Shown piece after piece: positions 10,805 through 21,640 of a DNA stretch of 64,000 nt (position 1 is its first letter; every line of letters starts with the position of its first letter). Below the pieces are notes generated by a model, which saw only the letters and a list, made by a program, of their open reading frames with translations, was not told the DNA's origin and did no database searches. Location of the stretch: the NCBI GenBank assembly GCA_964017185.1, contig OZ024869.1, positions 63,192,931 through 63,256,930 on the forward strand, read 5' to 3'. This DNA comes from Rugalucina vietnamica. Its lineage: Eukaryota > Mollusca > Bivalvia > Lucinida > Lucinidae. Made by a program: the position numbers and the translations under genes.

Positions 10805-10980
10805 GTGTTCTCAAAACTTCCCTGATAATACCCATGTCAAATCTTTAAAATTATTTATAAGTATAGCTAATAAAATCAAAGAACACTGCCAGGCCATGAG
10901 CGAGAGTCTACTAGACAACTCATATTTCTTTATATACATATATGTTGTTGTTGTTTTCTTTTTCACTTATCTGAGGTGAA

Positions 10981-11525
10981 CACATTGTCATTCGAGTTTA
11001 GCTTTAACCCATTTAGTGAAGCTGGAAACACATTATTTTACACAACAAAGTAGGATATACATAAATTTAGATATACTTTGATACTTAATTTAGCATCAAT
11101 GAAAGGCTACCAGTAAAGCAGGTTCAATTAACACATGACAATATTTGAAATCATAATTTTTAACAAAATATCAAAATTTTATAGGTGGTAACCATTCATC
11201 GATGTAGATATGATATTTTGTTATTGTTAAAACAACTGTTTGTGTTCATATTCTAGACCATCATAACATATTAATTGAATGAAGTGTGAATGGAGAGTGG
11301 AGAATGAACGCACTTTCTTATACGCAAATCCACCCATGTAGTTTGTAAGGCACTCAGGGGGATGATCCTCCCCGACCCTCTGGGTGCCAAATGACGGGGA
11401 GAATAAATGGGTTGCTCTCAGGTAACTGAAAAAAAAAAGTAAGTATTAAATAGTTTATCAACGTGTCACATGTCTATGCACAAAGCATATAAAACATGAT
11501 ATAAAATGATACAACAGATTAAGAC
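10981..11525. other. no gene seen
   Basis: AT-rich flank between LINE copy 1 and the next element. A short hairpin-like GGGGGATGATCCTCCCC-type word occurs near 11358. Nothing coding was recognised. Confidence 0.45.
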
Positions 11526-11530
11526 ACACA

Positions 11531-13065
11531 CACGGCTACCAAACAGTTAAATGCGTAACCGCGGTTAAGAAAAGAAATCCGATTCACGTCCTTCCGGTTT
11601 TGCGTGTGAGGTGCAGTAAAAGGTAAACAAACTTTCGCAGCTCGCGTTTCCAAGTAATTTATTTTCACCTGGAGAAAGTTATCAAAATTTTCTCAATGCA
11701 ATTTTGTTAGTTATAAATTGATCTTATCGTATCTCTAAGGATTTCCAGATTTGTCGCCTTATAATCGTGATTTTTATTCCCTCCTCCAAAATGCATGTTG
11801 AGATGGCATTGTACATGAAGAAAATGTGGGTCAGTCATAGGGATATTTTTAGATCCCCCTTATTGCGTCATTATAAACGGACGGCAAGGCAGCGAACAGA
11901 TGATTTTAACAAATATAAGTTCTGTGAACACTTTCCTTGCCATTGACCGCTGCATTCTATTTATATGTGGCTAAAAGCTTTGTCAAAATTTCGGTCACGC
12001 ATTTAATCATTAGAATGATAGCAAAATAATCGACACTAAAAGCACTTGTATTTTAGTTTCTCTCTCGAGTTCTACGTTTAACAATTTAATTATCACAACT
12101 TGTCTCGTCATCTTTGTATGGTTTTTACCTCTACAAATCAAGTTTTATTGAAGGGTTTTTGACTTACAGTGGTGTGCAAGAAAAAACAAACAAACGAGAA
12201 TCTGCATATACAAAAGCCTTAAATATACCTTGGTTTTCCTTTTGCTCATGGTTTTAGTGAGTGATAATGTTAAAAATAATTAACCCAGTTAATGCATATA
12301 GACACACCCTCTCAAGGAAAATAAAAAAAAAATCCAAAATTGGTTTATTTGTGATGTTTGCAGTGACAAAATACAAACATTTTTGCAACAAACATGCAAT
12401 ACAAAACACTGTAATTCACATGTATGGTATTCCTGTTTATGATAAAACTTAGACTTTAAAACATTGTGAATACTGTAATTTGCTTTTATTTTCGTTTGCT
12501 ATCATCTAAAACGCTGTACAGAGAATGTTAAATATCATAAAACAGGCAGAGGTTTTCAAACATATCTTGAAATAAATCCTTCTTATTTTAACAATTAAAT
12601 GCTTAACCATTTTTTTTCTTCCCTTCGAAAAGTAAATGTTGAACCCTAAGAAAAGTGAATACTGTGGCAGACATCAGTTGTAATTTATTTGATATATAAC
12701 TACAAATTTGTCACGGAACAATCACAAAAACATGATATTTAACAGCAAATTGCCCAATTTTTAGTTGTATTTTGCCGTTCTCGACCGTGTTGAAACACAT
12801 ATTTCGAAGGAGGGAACAAATAACCCCCAAAAACATCAAGTATTGTTGCAAACTGTTTTGGTGCTGTCTAACAATGATAACTAAGTGACAAAATAGCATT
12901 CTTAGATTTTTGATACCGTTCTGTACTACAAAATAATTATCGATCGAAACAAGTAGTGTATGTTTTGTTTACATTTTGTTGCACCTCACACGCAAAACCG
13001 GAAGGACGTGAATCGGATGTCTATTCTTAACCGGCGGTTACGCATTTAACTGTTTGGTAGCCGTG
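11531..13065. mobile_element. CAC-ended element with ~105-bp inverted ends
   Basis: Ends start CACGGCTACCAAACAG and pair over about 105 bp (11531-11638 and, inverted, about 12958-13065) with about eight mismatches and one indel. ACACA flanks each side (11526-11530 and 13066-13070), a 5-bp duplication, though the left one lies in a short AC run. The interior is AT-rich and has no transposase frame, so it is non-autonomous. The CAC start plus 5-bp duplication also holds for 49507-53326 and 54785-58452. Confidence 0.8.
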
Positions 13066-13199
13066 ACACAGCTGGGATTTTCCAGCTTTCGAGATACGCA
13101 ATGCAATTAAGACCATTTCAAATAGTGCTAAATACATGTAAATTTTAGGCATATGTAAAATCTCACAATACTTAAAACCATATAATTTTTTCATATTCT

Positions 13200-13265
13200 T
13201 AAAATGTTTATACGTCCAAAATCTTCATACGCCCGGCGCGCGTTTGGGTTATACGCTGTATGACT
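13200..13265. repeat. fragment of the GCGT-rich MITE
   Basis: ATACGCCCGGCGCGCG, then ATACGCTGTATGACTGCTG and TTTAA. It matches the right end of the element at 3746-4299 (TACGTCCGG ... GACTGCTAAC). Confidence 0.45.
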
Positions 13266-13914
13266 GCTGTTTAATATCAATATTGGGGAAAGAAAATGTG
13301 ATACACCCTCGGCGATGAGTACCATTACTTCAGGCTCGAGTGCAAGTACTTCCGCAATGCAAGGAAACGACTTGTATCTTCATTCTGTTCTTTAATATTT
13401 AACATTTCTGATGCAAAGTCTTAATGAATTTATAGAACTTGAATGCGATTCATAGTTTCATGAACAACATCATGCCACGCGACGTCACATGGTCAAACTT
13501 GACGTCATTTAAGAAATGAATTTCATTTTTTTTGTGTTCATGGAGCTATGAACCGCAGTAGGTCGCGTGCAAAGTGAATGAACCCCGAACCTCTTTGCCT
13601 GGGTAGGCTCAGACCTTAGAGTGCTTAACCAGTAATAATTAGTACTAGTTGGTCGTATAAAAATTAACATTTCTGATGGAAATTCTTAATGAATGTAAAA
13701 AAAAAAAAAAAAAAAAATAGTAGATAACAATAATGATAACATGCAAATTTTTTCTTCACCTTGCCTCTAGGGACCTCTAGGAGAGCCCCGAACCCTCTCT
13801 TATTTACATGTATATTAAAAGTCAAATTATTTCGGATTTAATGCGTGCTTAACTTTGAAGAGCGTTATGTGCAGCAAAACATGATATAATAATAACTAAT
13901 CGTTACAGAAACGT
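13266..13914. other. no gene; minor repeats
   Basis: Contains two CRE-like words (GCGACGTCAC near 13479, TTGACGTCAT near 13499). A SINE-related fragment at about 13600-13640 reads TGGGTAGGCTCAGACC and GCTTAACCAG. There is an A-run at about 13697-13718. No coding sequence was recognised. Confidence 0.45.
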
Positions 13915-13918
13915 CAAT

Positions 13919-16036
13919 GAGTCAATGTCAAAATTCGTCAAAATTCTTGTCTTCTCAATATTTTATGAAAACCACTTACCAGATCGTGATTTGAATTTTT
14001 TCATATGATACTACTGATCATGCTTAATAATAGTAAATGATAAAACATTATTTGATTGGTGTAGAAATACCTTTTTTCCAGATTTAAAACCTCATTTTTC
14101 ATCATTTTTGCCTGTCCCTCGAAAAAAATAGAAGATTCAGCACAACTTTTACAAGTCGCTGTAAATATTTGTGTAGTTTTGACTGGTTGTATCAAAAAGA
14201 ACATTATTAAGGTAAATATAAGAGGTTTCAAAATGGGATATTTCATTTTATTTTTCATATTTTTTGGCAACAATAAATCCGTCCCTGGATTTATGTCCTT
14301 ACCGTAACGCAGTGATAAATCGACAAAATAATATAGGATCCCGTATGTTGGCAAATCTGGTTATCTGTCATGCTCACTGGGCACTTTCTATTTACGAGCA
14401 TTGCAATTGTTTTGAAATGCTGCTACTGAACTGCTCAAGGAAAATACTGTTTCAGTGAGTAAGCCCAGAAGAGTATATTTTTTGTGTGTCCACTGACCGT
14501 AACGAGATATAAGCACAGTGAATACTTTGAAAAAGGTCTGATTCTGACATATTGATCCAATTACATTTCTCAATAGCAAACCACTTTTGCTACCATGTTT
14601 TAATGCATTACTATCATTTAAGATAGAAATTACTTAAAATATGTCCTTACCGTAACAGTCCTTACCGTAACAAAATAAAATGTTATGGTAAGGACTCGTA
14701 TTGTTACGGTATGGACATCAACTGATAAACAGTAAAATAAATTAACCTGTGTGTTATTTATGTAGATATATTTGCTATGAGAAGCTGTAACTTGTTTCAA
14801 TTAGAGTAATAGGATTATTAAAACCCAATTTTATAAATGAAATTTTTAGACAAATACGTTCAAAGGAATTATTCCGTTACGGTAAAGACATTTTGGTGAA
14901 ATACCATGCCTTTTTGGAAAATCATTTGGAAATCGAAACTAGAAGCAATACAATTGTATGTCATGTAAAATATATTATTTTTTTTGAAAAAGAAAGCTAT
15001 CAGGATTATGATTGAGAACAATTATTTCCTACAAAATGTGTTATGTCCATACCGTAACATGCTGGTCCATACCGTAACGATATCTCAGAATGTTTAACTG
15101 TACCAGAAAACTAACAAAACTTATTAGACTCAAATCACCATAGAAGATACCAAAAGATTAAATACTTGTTATTCATCATTCAATCATACTTGCCTGTATT
15201 GCTGTCAAAAAGGCAAGCATTGATATTTATTCTAAAAATGTCCATACCGTAACGATTTTATCAATATAAGATCTTGTCCATACCGTAACAGAGAATGTCC
15301 ATACCGTAACAACATAAGAAAAGAATATACTGTGTAACATTTTATTAGTTGCTTTTCTATGTTTACATTCTTTTGCATTGACACTAAGAGGATTTATCGG
15401 TGAAAATAAATAAACATCTTTCTTAATCACTGTCTTCATTTAGCAACATATTAGTGCCCAAAGTCAAAAATGTCCATACCGTAACATGTATCTTGTCCAG
15501 TACCGTAACGGTAATAAATTTCCGAAAATTAGTTCTTTATAAAGACTTCATGTGGATCATTACCACAAAATCAATATTATCAAGATGAATAAATTGTCTG
15601 CAGTATTGTTGTTGTATAGCAACATGCTTTTTAAAAATGTTATTTAAAGCGGAAAACATCTAAAATCTGTAAAAAGTTGTTTTTGCTTGTATGATCACTG
15701 TTTTTTTTCTTCTATCATTACAGCTGTTGTTTTTTTTCTTCAGTACATGTGTAGAAACAATCTGTTTATTTAATTGCATATATCAGAAATAAAAAGTTGT
15801 TGCATATTTAAAAGAAAAACACAATTTAAAATTTGTTACGGTATGGACATTTTTCCTGGTCATGTGACTTTTGACGATCTATTTAAGCAATCTGATTGGT
15901 TGTTAAGATTACCTTTAGTTTGTTTTGATTACTTTAGGGTTAGCTTGTTACTTTCACACAAAAAAAATTTAACTTTCTTTCAGGTGCTTTTTATTTTTTC
16001 CCACATTCAAAATTTGACGAATTTTGACATTGACTC
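13919..16036. mobile_element. element A: GAGTCAA ends, CAAT duplication, iterated ACCGTAAC motif
   Basis: The ends are perfect inverted repeats of 24 bp (GAGTCAATGTCAAAATTCG...). CAAT flanks both sides (13915-13918 and 16037-16040). Inside, a motif close to TGTCCATACCGTAACA occurs about fifteen times in both orientations, between 14294 and 15851. No transposase frame is seen. The two longest small frames (14001-14354 -, 15774-16046 +) have no domain I know. Iterated subterminal motifs are usually transposase-binding sites. The superfamily is unknown: 4-bp duplications occur in Sola, Academ and Ginger, but I cannot match the ends. Compare element B at 33354-35284. Confidence 0.8.
14294..15851. 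repeat. iterated TGTCCWTACCGTAACA motif, ~15 copies
   Basis: Forward copies lie near 14294, 14487, 14642, 14658, 15044, 15065, 15239, 15274, 15296, 15470 and 15494. Inverted copies (TGTTACGGTATGGACA) lie near 14681, 14702, 14874 and 15835. Conservation is strongest in ACCGTAAC. Spacing is irregular (about 16 to 330 bp), so it is neither a satellite nor a CRISPR array. Confidence 0.9.
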
Positions 16037-16040
16037 CAAT

Positions 16041-16350
16041 ATGTAATTTTTTTCCATCTTAATCTGAAATGGATAGCTCTGAGCTACCAATATATACGGA
16101 ATTTGACGAAAACGAAAAATTGTTGAACGCATTTTTCATTAATTAAGTGGTTCTAGAATGCATTTGAATTTGGCGGCCAATGACGTCATATAATAAAAAT
16201 AACTGCTTACCATTGTCAATAAAACGCGACTTTGATTTGTTTGATTTCAGTTGTGCATACCGTACCGAAATTGTCAGTAAGAAATGTGTTTCCGGAATCC
16301 TATTTTCACAGCCCTATCCACCTTTGGTCAAAATGAACCATTACACATTC
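16041..16350. other. no gene seen
   Basis: AT-rich. It contains one TGACGTCA word near 16180. Nothing coding was recognised. Confidence 0.4.
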
Positions 16351-16354
16351 GGTT

Positions 16355-16543
16355 TGTCAACAACACTTTTTCAAGCAAGCAGAGATAGGTTTGTTTGCCA
16401 TATAAATACTGCACAATGTCTACAATGTCTATAAATTATATATATTTATTTATTTATTTATTGTCAACAACACTTTTTCAAGCAAGCAGAGATAGGTTTG
16501 TTTGCCATATAAATACTGCACAATGTCTACAATGTCTATATAT

Positions 16544-16574
<31 letters not shown>

Positions 16575-16577
16575 TTT
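16355..16577. repeat. ~107-bp unit duplicated in tandem, with (ATTT)n between
   Basis: The unit TTGTCAACAACACTTTTTC ... ACAATGTCTACAATG occurs twice, at about 16355 and 16462, essentially identical. Each copy is followed by an (ATTT)n run. On the - strand the units resemble the 3' end of the LINE fragment next door (CATATAAATACTRMACAATGTC). They are probably LINE/SINE 3' ends multiplied at the tail. Confidence 0.8.
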
Positions 16578-17090
16578 TGAAAGAAACTGAAACTGAAGAC
16601 ATTGTTTAGTATTTATATGGCAATGTATCTTGTCTTTGTCGCTTCTAAATGTTTCGGCGGTTATTTCACCCTCATACACCGGGTCGTCGTGTTCATCGTT
16701 GACATCGTAGCACAACTTGACGTACAAATGGCTCGCGAACACTCTGTAGTTCACCACATCGCAGCAGAAAATGCACCACCGTTTCATCATCACGGTTACA
16801 GAGAGGACACAATTTTTACACTTGGAACTGGTTAAAGCGCGCCTTGTTGCGTTGAAGGATGTATGTGCCTACACTGATTTTCACGTGAACGAACAACTTG
16901 TACACACTGTGTTGGTTGCACTTAGCACTAGACCACAACTCATGGACACGACCCACTTGGTAGTTTTCAAAATTCAGATATCTCAGAGTAGATTTCAACC
17001 TAGCTTCAGCAATTATGGATTTTTCCCAATCTATCTTCATCTATCTTCATATACTGCCATACGCCCTCACGGACATTCTAGGCAGATGCG
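16578..17090 (-). mobile_element. LINE 3' fragment with (TAAA)n tail
   Basis: On the - strand, frame pieces read IIAEARLKSTLRYLNFE, GRVHELWSSAKCN and VKISVGTYILQRNKARFNQ, then YDVNDEHDDPVYEGE. These resemble the C-terminal region of mollusc LINE ORF2 proteins, which precedes a zinc knuckle. The frames are broken between 16794 and 16816. The piece is 5'-truncated and ends in (AAAT)n at the 16577 side. Family assignment is tentative. Confidence 0.5.
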
Positions 17091-17796
17091 CTGTCGAAAA
17101 GAAAAAGGCTGAAAATTAAAGAAAAGACATGTTAAAAGCATTCAGCAAGACGGATAAAAGATGATAGGTTAAAATAGTTAAGACGAGTTTAAAATCAGGA
17201 TCAATACTTTCTTATATGTAATTTTACTTGAGCTTTCCACGTAATTTTCTCTGGCGGATTTTCAATCAGATCATGAGCAGAAGTAGACTCGCACACTCAG
17301 CTGATTAGTACAGTCTCCATGGAGCGAAACGTCTCTTCACCATTCCAAAGTACGCGTCCATCCGTAAATCAAGATGGCCGAACATTAATTTATTCCAGTT
17401 GAAAGGTCAAGATTTGGCCTTGTCCAATGATATGCACGTATTTCTACAAATGACGTCAATCAGGTCAGCCATTTTGTTTACGGCACGCGGCGTTTGACGT
17501 CATCGTGACGTTGCACACGCGCTGCATTATACTAATTGATCAATTAAATATTAATTGAACAATTAACTTTCCATATAAGGAAATGGTCGGAAGTCAATTC
17601 TCGGCGTAAACCTACAAACATATACGGACGATTTAGTGCATTGAAAGAATGACAGCCAAAAGTAAAACCGCTAAAAACGGACAATAAACATGTTAGGAAC
17701 GCATCGGTGAAGTGTATCTTGAAAAAGGTTGCAATTATTGACACTACGTTTCACCATTGAACAACCAACTGGGATCGCAACGAAGAGATATGGAAC
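17091..17796. other. no gene; CRE-rich segment at 17350-17530
   Basis: Between about 17390 and 17530 there are AAGATGGCCG (YY1-like), AATGACGTCAAT and TTGACGTCATCGTGACG (CRE-like), with CpG-rich words. This could be a promoter or an enhancer, or the end of a MITE. No exon was identified to go with it. Confidence 0.35.
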
Positions 17797-17944
17797 ATAT
17801 ATCTATCTTCATATACTGAGTCGATCAATTTCTGATCATCATCTCAGGTGTTGGGTGGGTGCTAAATTTTGAATTTAGCAAGATGGGGAGAACATTCGGG
17901 ATGGACCATTAAAACTATTTACAAGAAGCTAAACAGAGGCATAC

Positions 17945-18603
17945 TAAAACGTATACCTCTAATCCCCTGATCTAAATGAGAGCCTTAAGAGTCTTTGATG
18001 AGACCACTGAAGAGGGAAGACTATTCCATAAAGGGATAGTCGTCGGGAAAAAAGAATTCTTCAGAGCATCACTATAGGCCATATATCTTGTGTATTGTGA
18101 ATTATGAGATGCCCTGGTACTTCTTAAGTTGGGTGCTGGACTCCAGATATAAGCGGGACTGGATCCGCTGAGGCTTGGCCATCTAACACCACTTTTTGAT
18201 AGCGCTCAGACAGCCATGAAGCCATCCACTTGTGAGTAGATCCTCTAATCCCGTGGTAGTGCAGTTTGTATAGTAACCTCTTATGTGGTACCTTGTCAAA
18301 GACCTTTGCAAAATCCATGATGATCACATCCGTTTGTCTGTGATCCCGGTTCAGAGCTCGATCCAGATTACTAACCATGTCGTGAAAAAACTGAACCAGC
18401 TGGGTCTCGCAAGACCTCTGACTACGAAAACCATGCTGACAGTCAGCAAGAATATTTTCAAGGGAAAGATACTTATTTATGTCGCTGACTATAATATGCT
18501 CTAAGGTTTTGCAGCAGATGCAAGTTAGCGACACCGGTCTGTAATTAGCTGCATCATATTTCCCACCTTTCTTATACACTGGGCCACATTTGCCTGTCGC
18601 CAA
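17945..18603 (-). pseudogene. CR1-like RT, internally deleted
   Basis: The N-terminal half of RT is open: ANYRPVSLTCICCKTLEHI, CQHGFRSQRSCETQLVQF, IIMDFAKVFDKVPH and VPLISGV. It then jumps, near 18124, to the ORF end (YSDALKNSFFPTTIPLWNSL, 18110-17945). The catalytic xADD motif and thumb are missing, so the copy is dead. Confidence 0.75.
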
Positions 18604-18690
18604 TCATCTGGTACAGTTCCCTGAGCAAGCGACTCATTGTAGATAAATGCCAAGATGGGAGAAATTTCAGAACTACATTCTTTTAATACC

Positions 18691-19347
18691 CTAGCACTCA
18701 GGCCGTCTGGCCCAGGTGCCTTGTGAACCTTTGGCCCGTTTAGCAGTTTGATGACCCCTTATGGTCAACTGTGATTTCACCCATGGGGGTATAAGGGCTT
18801 GTGCCTTTGGAGGGAATTTCAGAATCAGTCTCACACGTAAATGCAGACGGAAATTGTTTATTGCAGTCGTTTGCCTTATCAACCGTGTCGGTTTTTAGAA
18901 TTCCGTTTTCTCTTAGTGAAGTGATCCCTGACGCGTCTTTTTTGAGGGACTTAACAAATGACCAAAACCTTTTACATTTTTCATTTTTTCTCGGGCAATC
19001 GGGATCATTGTCATCAGTTTCAAAGGAGAAGATATTGGAAATATGCATCTCTAATGGCTTTCTGTACGTGTGCTCTGAACCGTTTGTAATGGTTCTTAAT
19101 GTCAGGACTGCTTGACTTTCGAGCACGGAAGTACAGTTTTTCACGTTTCCTAATAAGGCGTTTGATCAAATGGTCGATCCATGGTAAGCTGTATCGTCTT
19201 GGTCATTTTTGTTGGTATAAACCTTTCAATAGCCACGAGAACCTCGGACTTAAAACTGACCCACATATCATTAACTGACATGTGACTATGGTCAGATGAA
19301 AGGAACGAATCCCTAAATCGCGCTAGATGGTCACGGAGACTTTCCAT
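18691..19347 (-). pseudogene. CR1-like linker between EN and RT
   Basis: Pieces such as MESLRDHLARFRDSFLSS, RFWSFVKSLKKDASGI and TVDKANDCNKQFPSAFT correspond to the basic linker and the start of RT in CR1-type ORF2. They lie in different frames around 19145. Confidence 0.65.
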
Positions 19348-19429
19348 ATCCGCTCTTATATAAAGATAAATCTTCCGCGGGGCTTGTTTTATTCGTTTTG
19401 CCTAAATTTCATATTCAACATGGATTATG

Positions 19430-20096
19430 TCATGATCCGCCTTGCCGATCGGGGGCATCCCCTTCACTCAATTGACTCGTAAATAAAAGATCAAGAGTTC
19501 TGTCATTGCGAGTGGGTATCTTAACTACTTGGGATAGGCAGTGGTCTTTTATGAGCTCCAAAAGTTGACACTGTACCGGCCTTTGTGGTACCCCTTCGGG
19601 TACCTGCATAGTGCTCCACTCAACGTTCCCGCAGTTGAAGTCACCTCCTAACAAGACATGAGCATTTTTGTTTGCCATTATCCTAGTCAAAGATTTATTT
19701 ACTTCCGTAAGGTATTCTGAATCATCTAGGGGGCGATAAAAGGAACCAAGGTACAGAGTCCTACATCCAATTATGTTCAACTTACACCAAATGATTTCAC
19801 AATTGGCATCCAGTTCCGGAGCTTCCGTACATAGTAGGTCACGCCTAAAAGCAATGAAAACACCACCACCATGGCTGTCACCTACTCTGTCTTTCCGGAT
19901 CTGGGAAAATTTCCGAGTTCTTAATATCAGGGGTTAACCATGACTCATTCCCCAAGATGATGTCTGGTTTTGCAGAGTCATTAACAGTATGAAGTTCAGC
20001 CCTTTTATGATTAATAGACTGACAATTCATAATCAAAATTCTAAGAGGATGATTCAAGACCGCCTTTTTGGTCTTTGGTTTAGCTTCTTTCTGCAC
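19430..20096 (-). pseudogene. CR1-like APE endonuclease domain
   Basis: LRILIMNCQSINHKRAEL, PDIILGNESWLT (N and E of the active site), LYLGSFYRPLDDS, VLLGGDFNCGNVEWS (the DFN motif) and VKIPTRNDRTLDLLFTS. The final SDH region is disrupted. The middle is out of frame between 19780 and 19878. Confidence 0.75.
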
Positions 20097-20284
20097 AATG
20101 GGCGAAGAAGCTGCTTTTTTTTTTTTTTTTGGGGGGGGGGGGGGGGCGGGGGCAATGTTGTCTGGTTGTCTGGTATCGGACTGTCAGGTTCGGACAGGGT
20201 CGATAGGGTCTCAACGCGATTAGATACATCAAGGGAATTTAGAGTGGTGCCATTTAATTATCATTACTTGCATTCTCAGGCCGC

Positions 20285-21190
20285 CTAATTTGACACTTAA
20301 TATATGGATACAGTTTGTCTTAATTGGGCAGGAGCATTCTGACAACATGAATTCCGTTTACATACATAACCGTAAAGGCCCCTAGTCTTGGCGAAAATGC
20401 AATCAAATATTGGGCAACAAGTTCTTTTGCTCTAACTGTACGGCTAGTGGATGCATGTCTATTCACGACATCATTTGAAGAGTCTTGCACAATGAAATCG
20501 CTGTTGCGGATAGAGCTAACAATGTCCTTTGGATGGCAAACTAGGGTTCTTGGCTGAAAATCTTCTGCATCTGTTTGGAACTGTTTATATTTTGATTTCA
20601 GGGAAAAATTCCCAAGGCCCATTTTCCCGCGTCGAAATTCCTCTTCATAAAACCCTTGAATCAGCTTCAATGACATGAGCAGGCAATCTAGTGGAACTTC
20701 TTTCCAATTTTGAAAATCTTTCAGCAAAAAAAAAAATTAAACCCCTCTGACTGATTTGTTGTTAGACCATTAACCTCATCATACGGGCACTTCCCATGGA
20801 TGGACCACACACAGAAGTATTCAAGTTTGGGCTCAATGTTCTTTTCAAAATACCTTACATATGCTTAATCCCACTTTCGGCCTTTTTTATGTGCTATCAT
20901 TTCCATACATCTCTCCTTCTGCGTCGACCGCAAAATTTCGTACAAATCATTGACGTAATCATTTCTTTCCACGCGAGGCAGGTTATCTGTTAACCATCTC
21001 TGTACATCTTGACGTAGGTGTCTCCAGCAGCCCATCTGATTCAGTGTTGTATTCTCTTTAATCGATCTTACTATGGCAGATTCCAAGTCTGTAACGATGG
21101 GTAATCCCTTCAGCGGTTTTACTAGAGAACCCAGTCGTTTGAATAAAACATCATGTGTCTCTTGGAGTTTCCTTTCATGCATTCTAGGGC
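20285..21190 (-). mobile_element. MULE-type transposase fragment inside the CR1
   Basis: The - strand frames 21182-20865 and 20727-20320, joined by in-between homology, read GLPIVTDLESAIVRSI (one of the catalytic Asp regions), MGCWRHLRQDVQRWL, then EPKLEYFCVWSIHG, DEVNGLTTNQSEGFN and LDCLLMSLKLIQGFYEEE. This is a MULE (Mutator-like) DDE transposase, C-terminal half. There is a stop after GRKWD and an A-run frameshift near 20728. The N-terminal part and inverted ends were not found. It sits between the PHD and endonuclease parts of the CR1. Confidence 0.65.
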
Positions 21191-21206
21191 ATTCCTAGAT
21201 GGTGTG

Positions 21207-21430
21207 TAACTTCCGTTCCGCGTTTTAGAAGGTGTTGTTTTTTTTTTCAGTTTGTTCCGAAATAGGGGCTATTTCCGTTCCAATAAAGCTATTCCAACAT
21301 TATAAATTACTTCCGTTCCATGAGTATTTAATTTGATTTGTTCCAAAACAATTCCGTTTTACGTTCCGTGCATTCCATTCCATTGTTCCGTTGTTCCGTG
21401 TTCCATTCCGTATTCCGTTCCGGGTTTTAG
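21207..21430. repeat. TTCCGTTCC-rich repeat tract
   Basis: Irregular TTCCGTTCC and ATTCCATTCC words. ACTTCCGTTCCGCGTTTTAG near 21208 is echoed by ATTCCGTTCCGGGTTTTAG near 21413. It lies between the MULE fragment and the CR1 PHD segment. Confidence 0.65.
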
Positions 21431-21637
21431 TAATGGGTCAAACAAAGATGTGGAAAAGTTTGGCATGCCACATCTTACGCATTCCCATGCAATGCTTTTA
21501 TGCAATGTTCTATTATAAACCCCATTCATAGTAGTTGACATACTCTGGCAGTCTATATGATACCAGACATTGCAAGTATCACAACAAATCCCACGGTCTT
21601 CCCAACCAACACTGACGTCACAGAGCCCACAAAGGTA
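21430..21637 (-). pseudogene. CR1-like PHD finger
   Basis: On the - strand: CGLCDVSVGWED, then CDTCNVWYHIDC, then WECVRCGMPNFSTSLFD. The ligand spacing C-x2-C-x12-C-x2-C-x4-H-x2-C ... C-x2-C is that of a PHD finger. The PNFSTSLFD stretch after it is the form found in PHD-bearing CR1 LINEs. It contains TGACGTCA at about 21611. The 5' end of the LINE lies close to the SUMO promoter. Confidence 0.75.
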
Positions 21638-21640
21638 AAG

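Larger units (their letters stand above)
4520..10980 (+). mobile_element. L1/Tx1-like LINE, copy 1, interrupted
   Basis: Remains of an L1-superclade non-LTR retrotransposon in forward order: ORF2 linker and start of RT (4530-4980), RT core (8193-8962), thumb and later region (8963-9725), C-terminal CCHC-type knuckle region (10136-10804), and 3' UTR. It is 5'-truncated, with no endonuclease. It is split by a TTAA foldback MITE (4981-8192) and by a roughly 400-bp AT-rich insertion (about 9728-10125). Several stops and frameshifts make it non-functional. Clade assignment rests on NWRPISLLN-, GCRQGDP- and YADD-type motifs. I see no clean poly(A) tail or target duplication. Confidence 0.8.
17797..21640 (-). 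mobile_element. CR1-like LINE with PHD, EN and RT pieces, degraded
   Basis: On the - strand the order is PHD finger (21637-21430), Ser/Pro linker (20260-20100), endonuclease (20096-19430), linker (19347-18740), RT fingers/palm (18603-18124), ORF C-terminus (about 18110-17945) and 3' end. The 3' end reads CAGAAATTGATCGACTCAGT and a GAAGATAGAT tail near 17797-17845. The linker is split by a MULE transposase fragment and a TTCCG-rich repeat. The RT catalytic segment is deleted. There are many frame breaks. PHD-EN-RT order is known for CR1-type elements of molluscs and cnidarians. Confidence 0.75.

Noticed and set aside
14001-14354. 117-codon transposase or accessory protein of element A
   Set aside because: AT-driven composition, no catalytic motif, and it overlaps the repeated motif.
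14294-15851. CRISPR-like array of TGTCCATACCGTAAC repeats
   Set aside because: Copies lie in both orientations, spacing is irregular, there are no cas genes, and the window is animal DNA.
17350-17530. promoter of an unseen gene
   Set aside because: CRE- and YY1-like words are present, but no exon lies downstream on either strand before LINE sequence. Kept only as a note.
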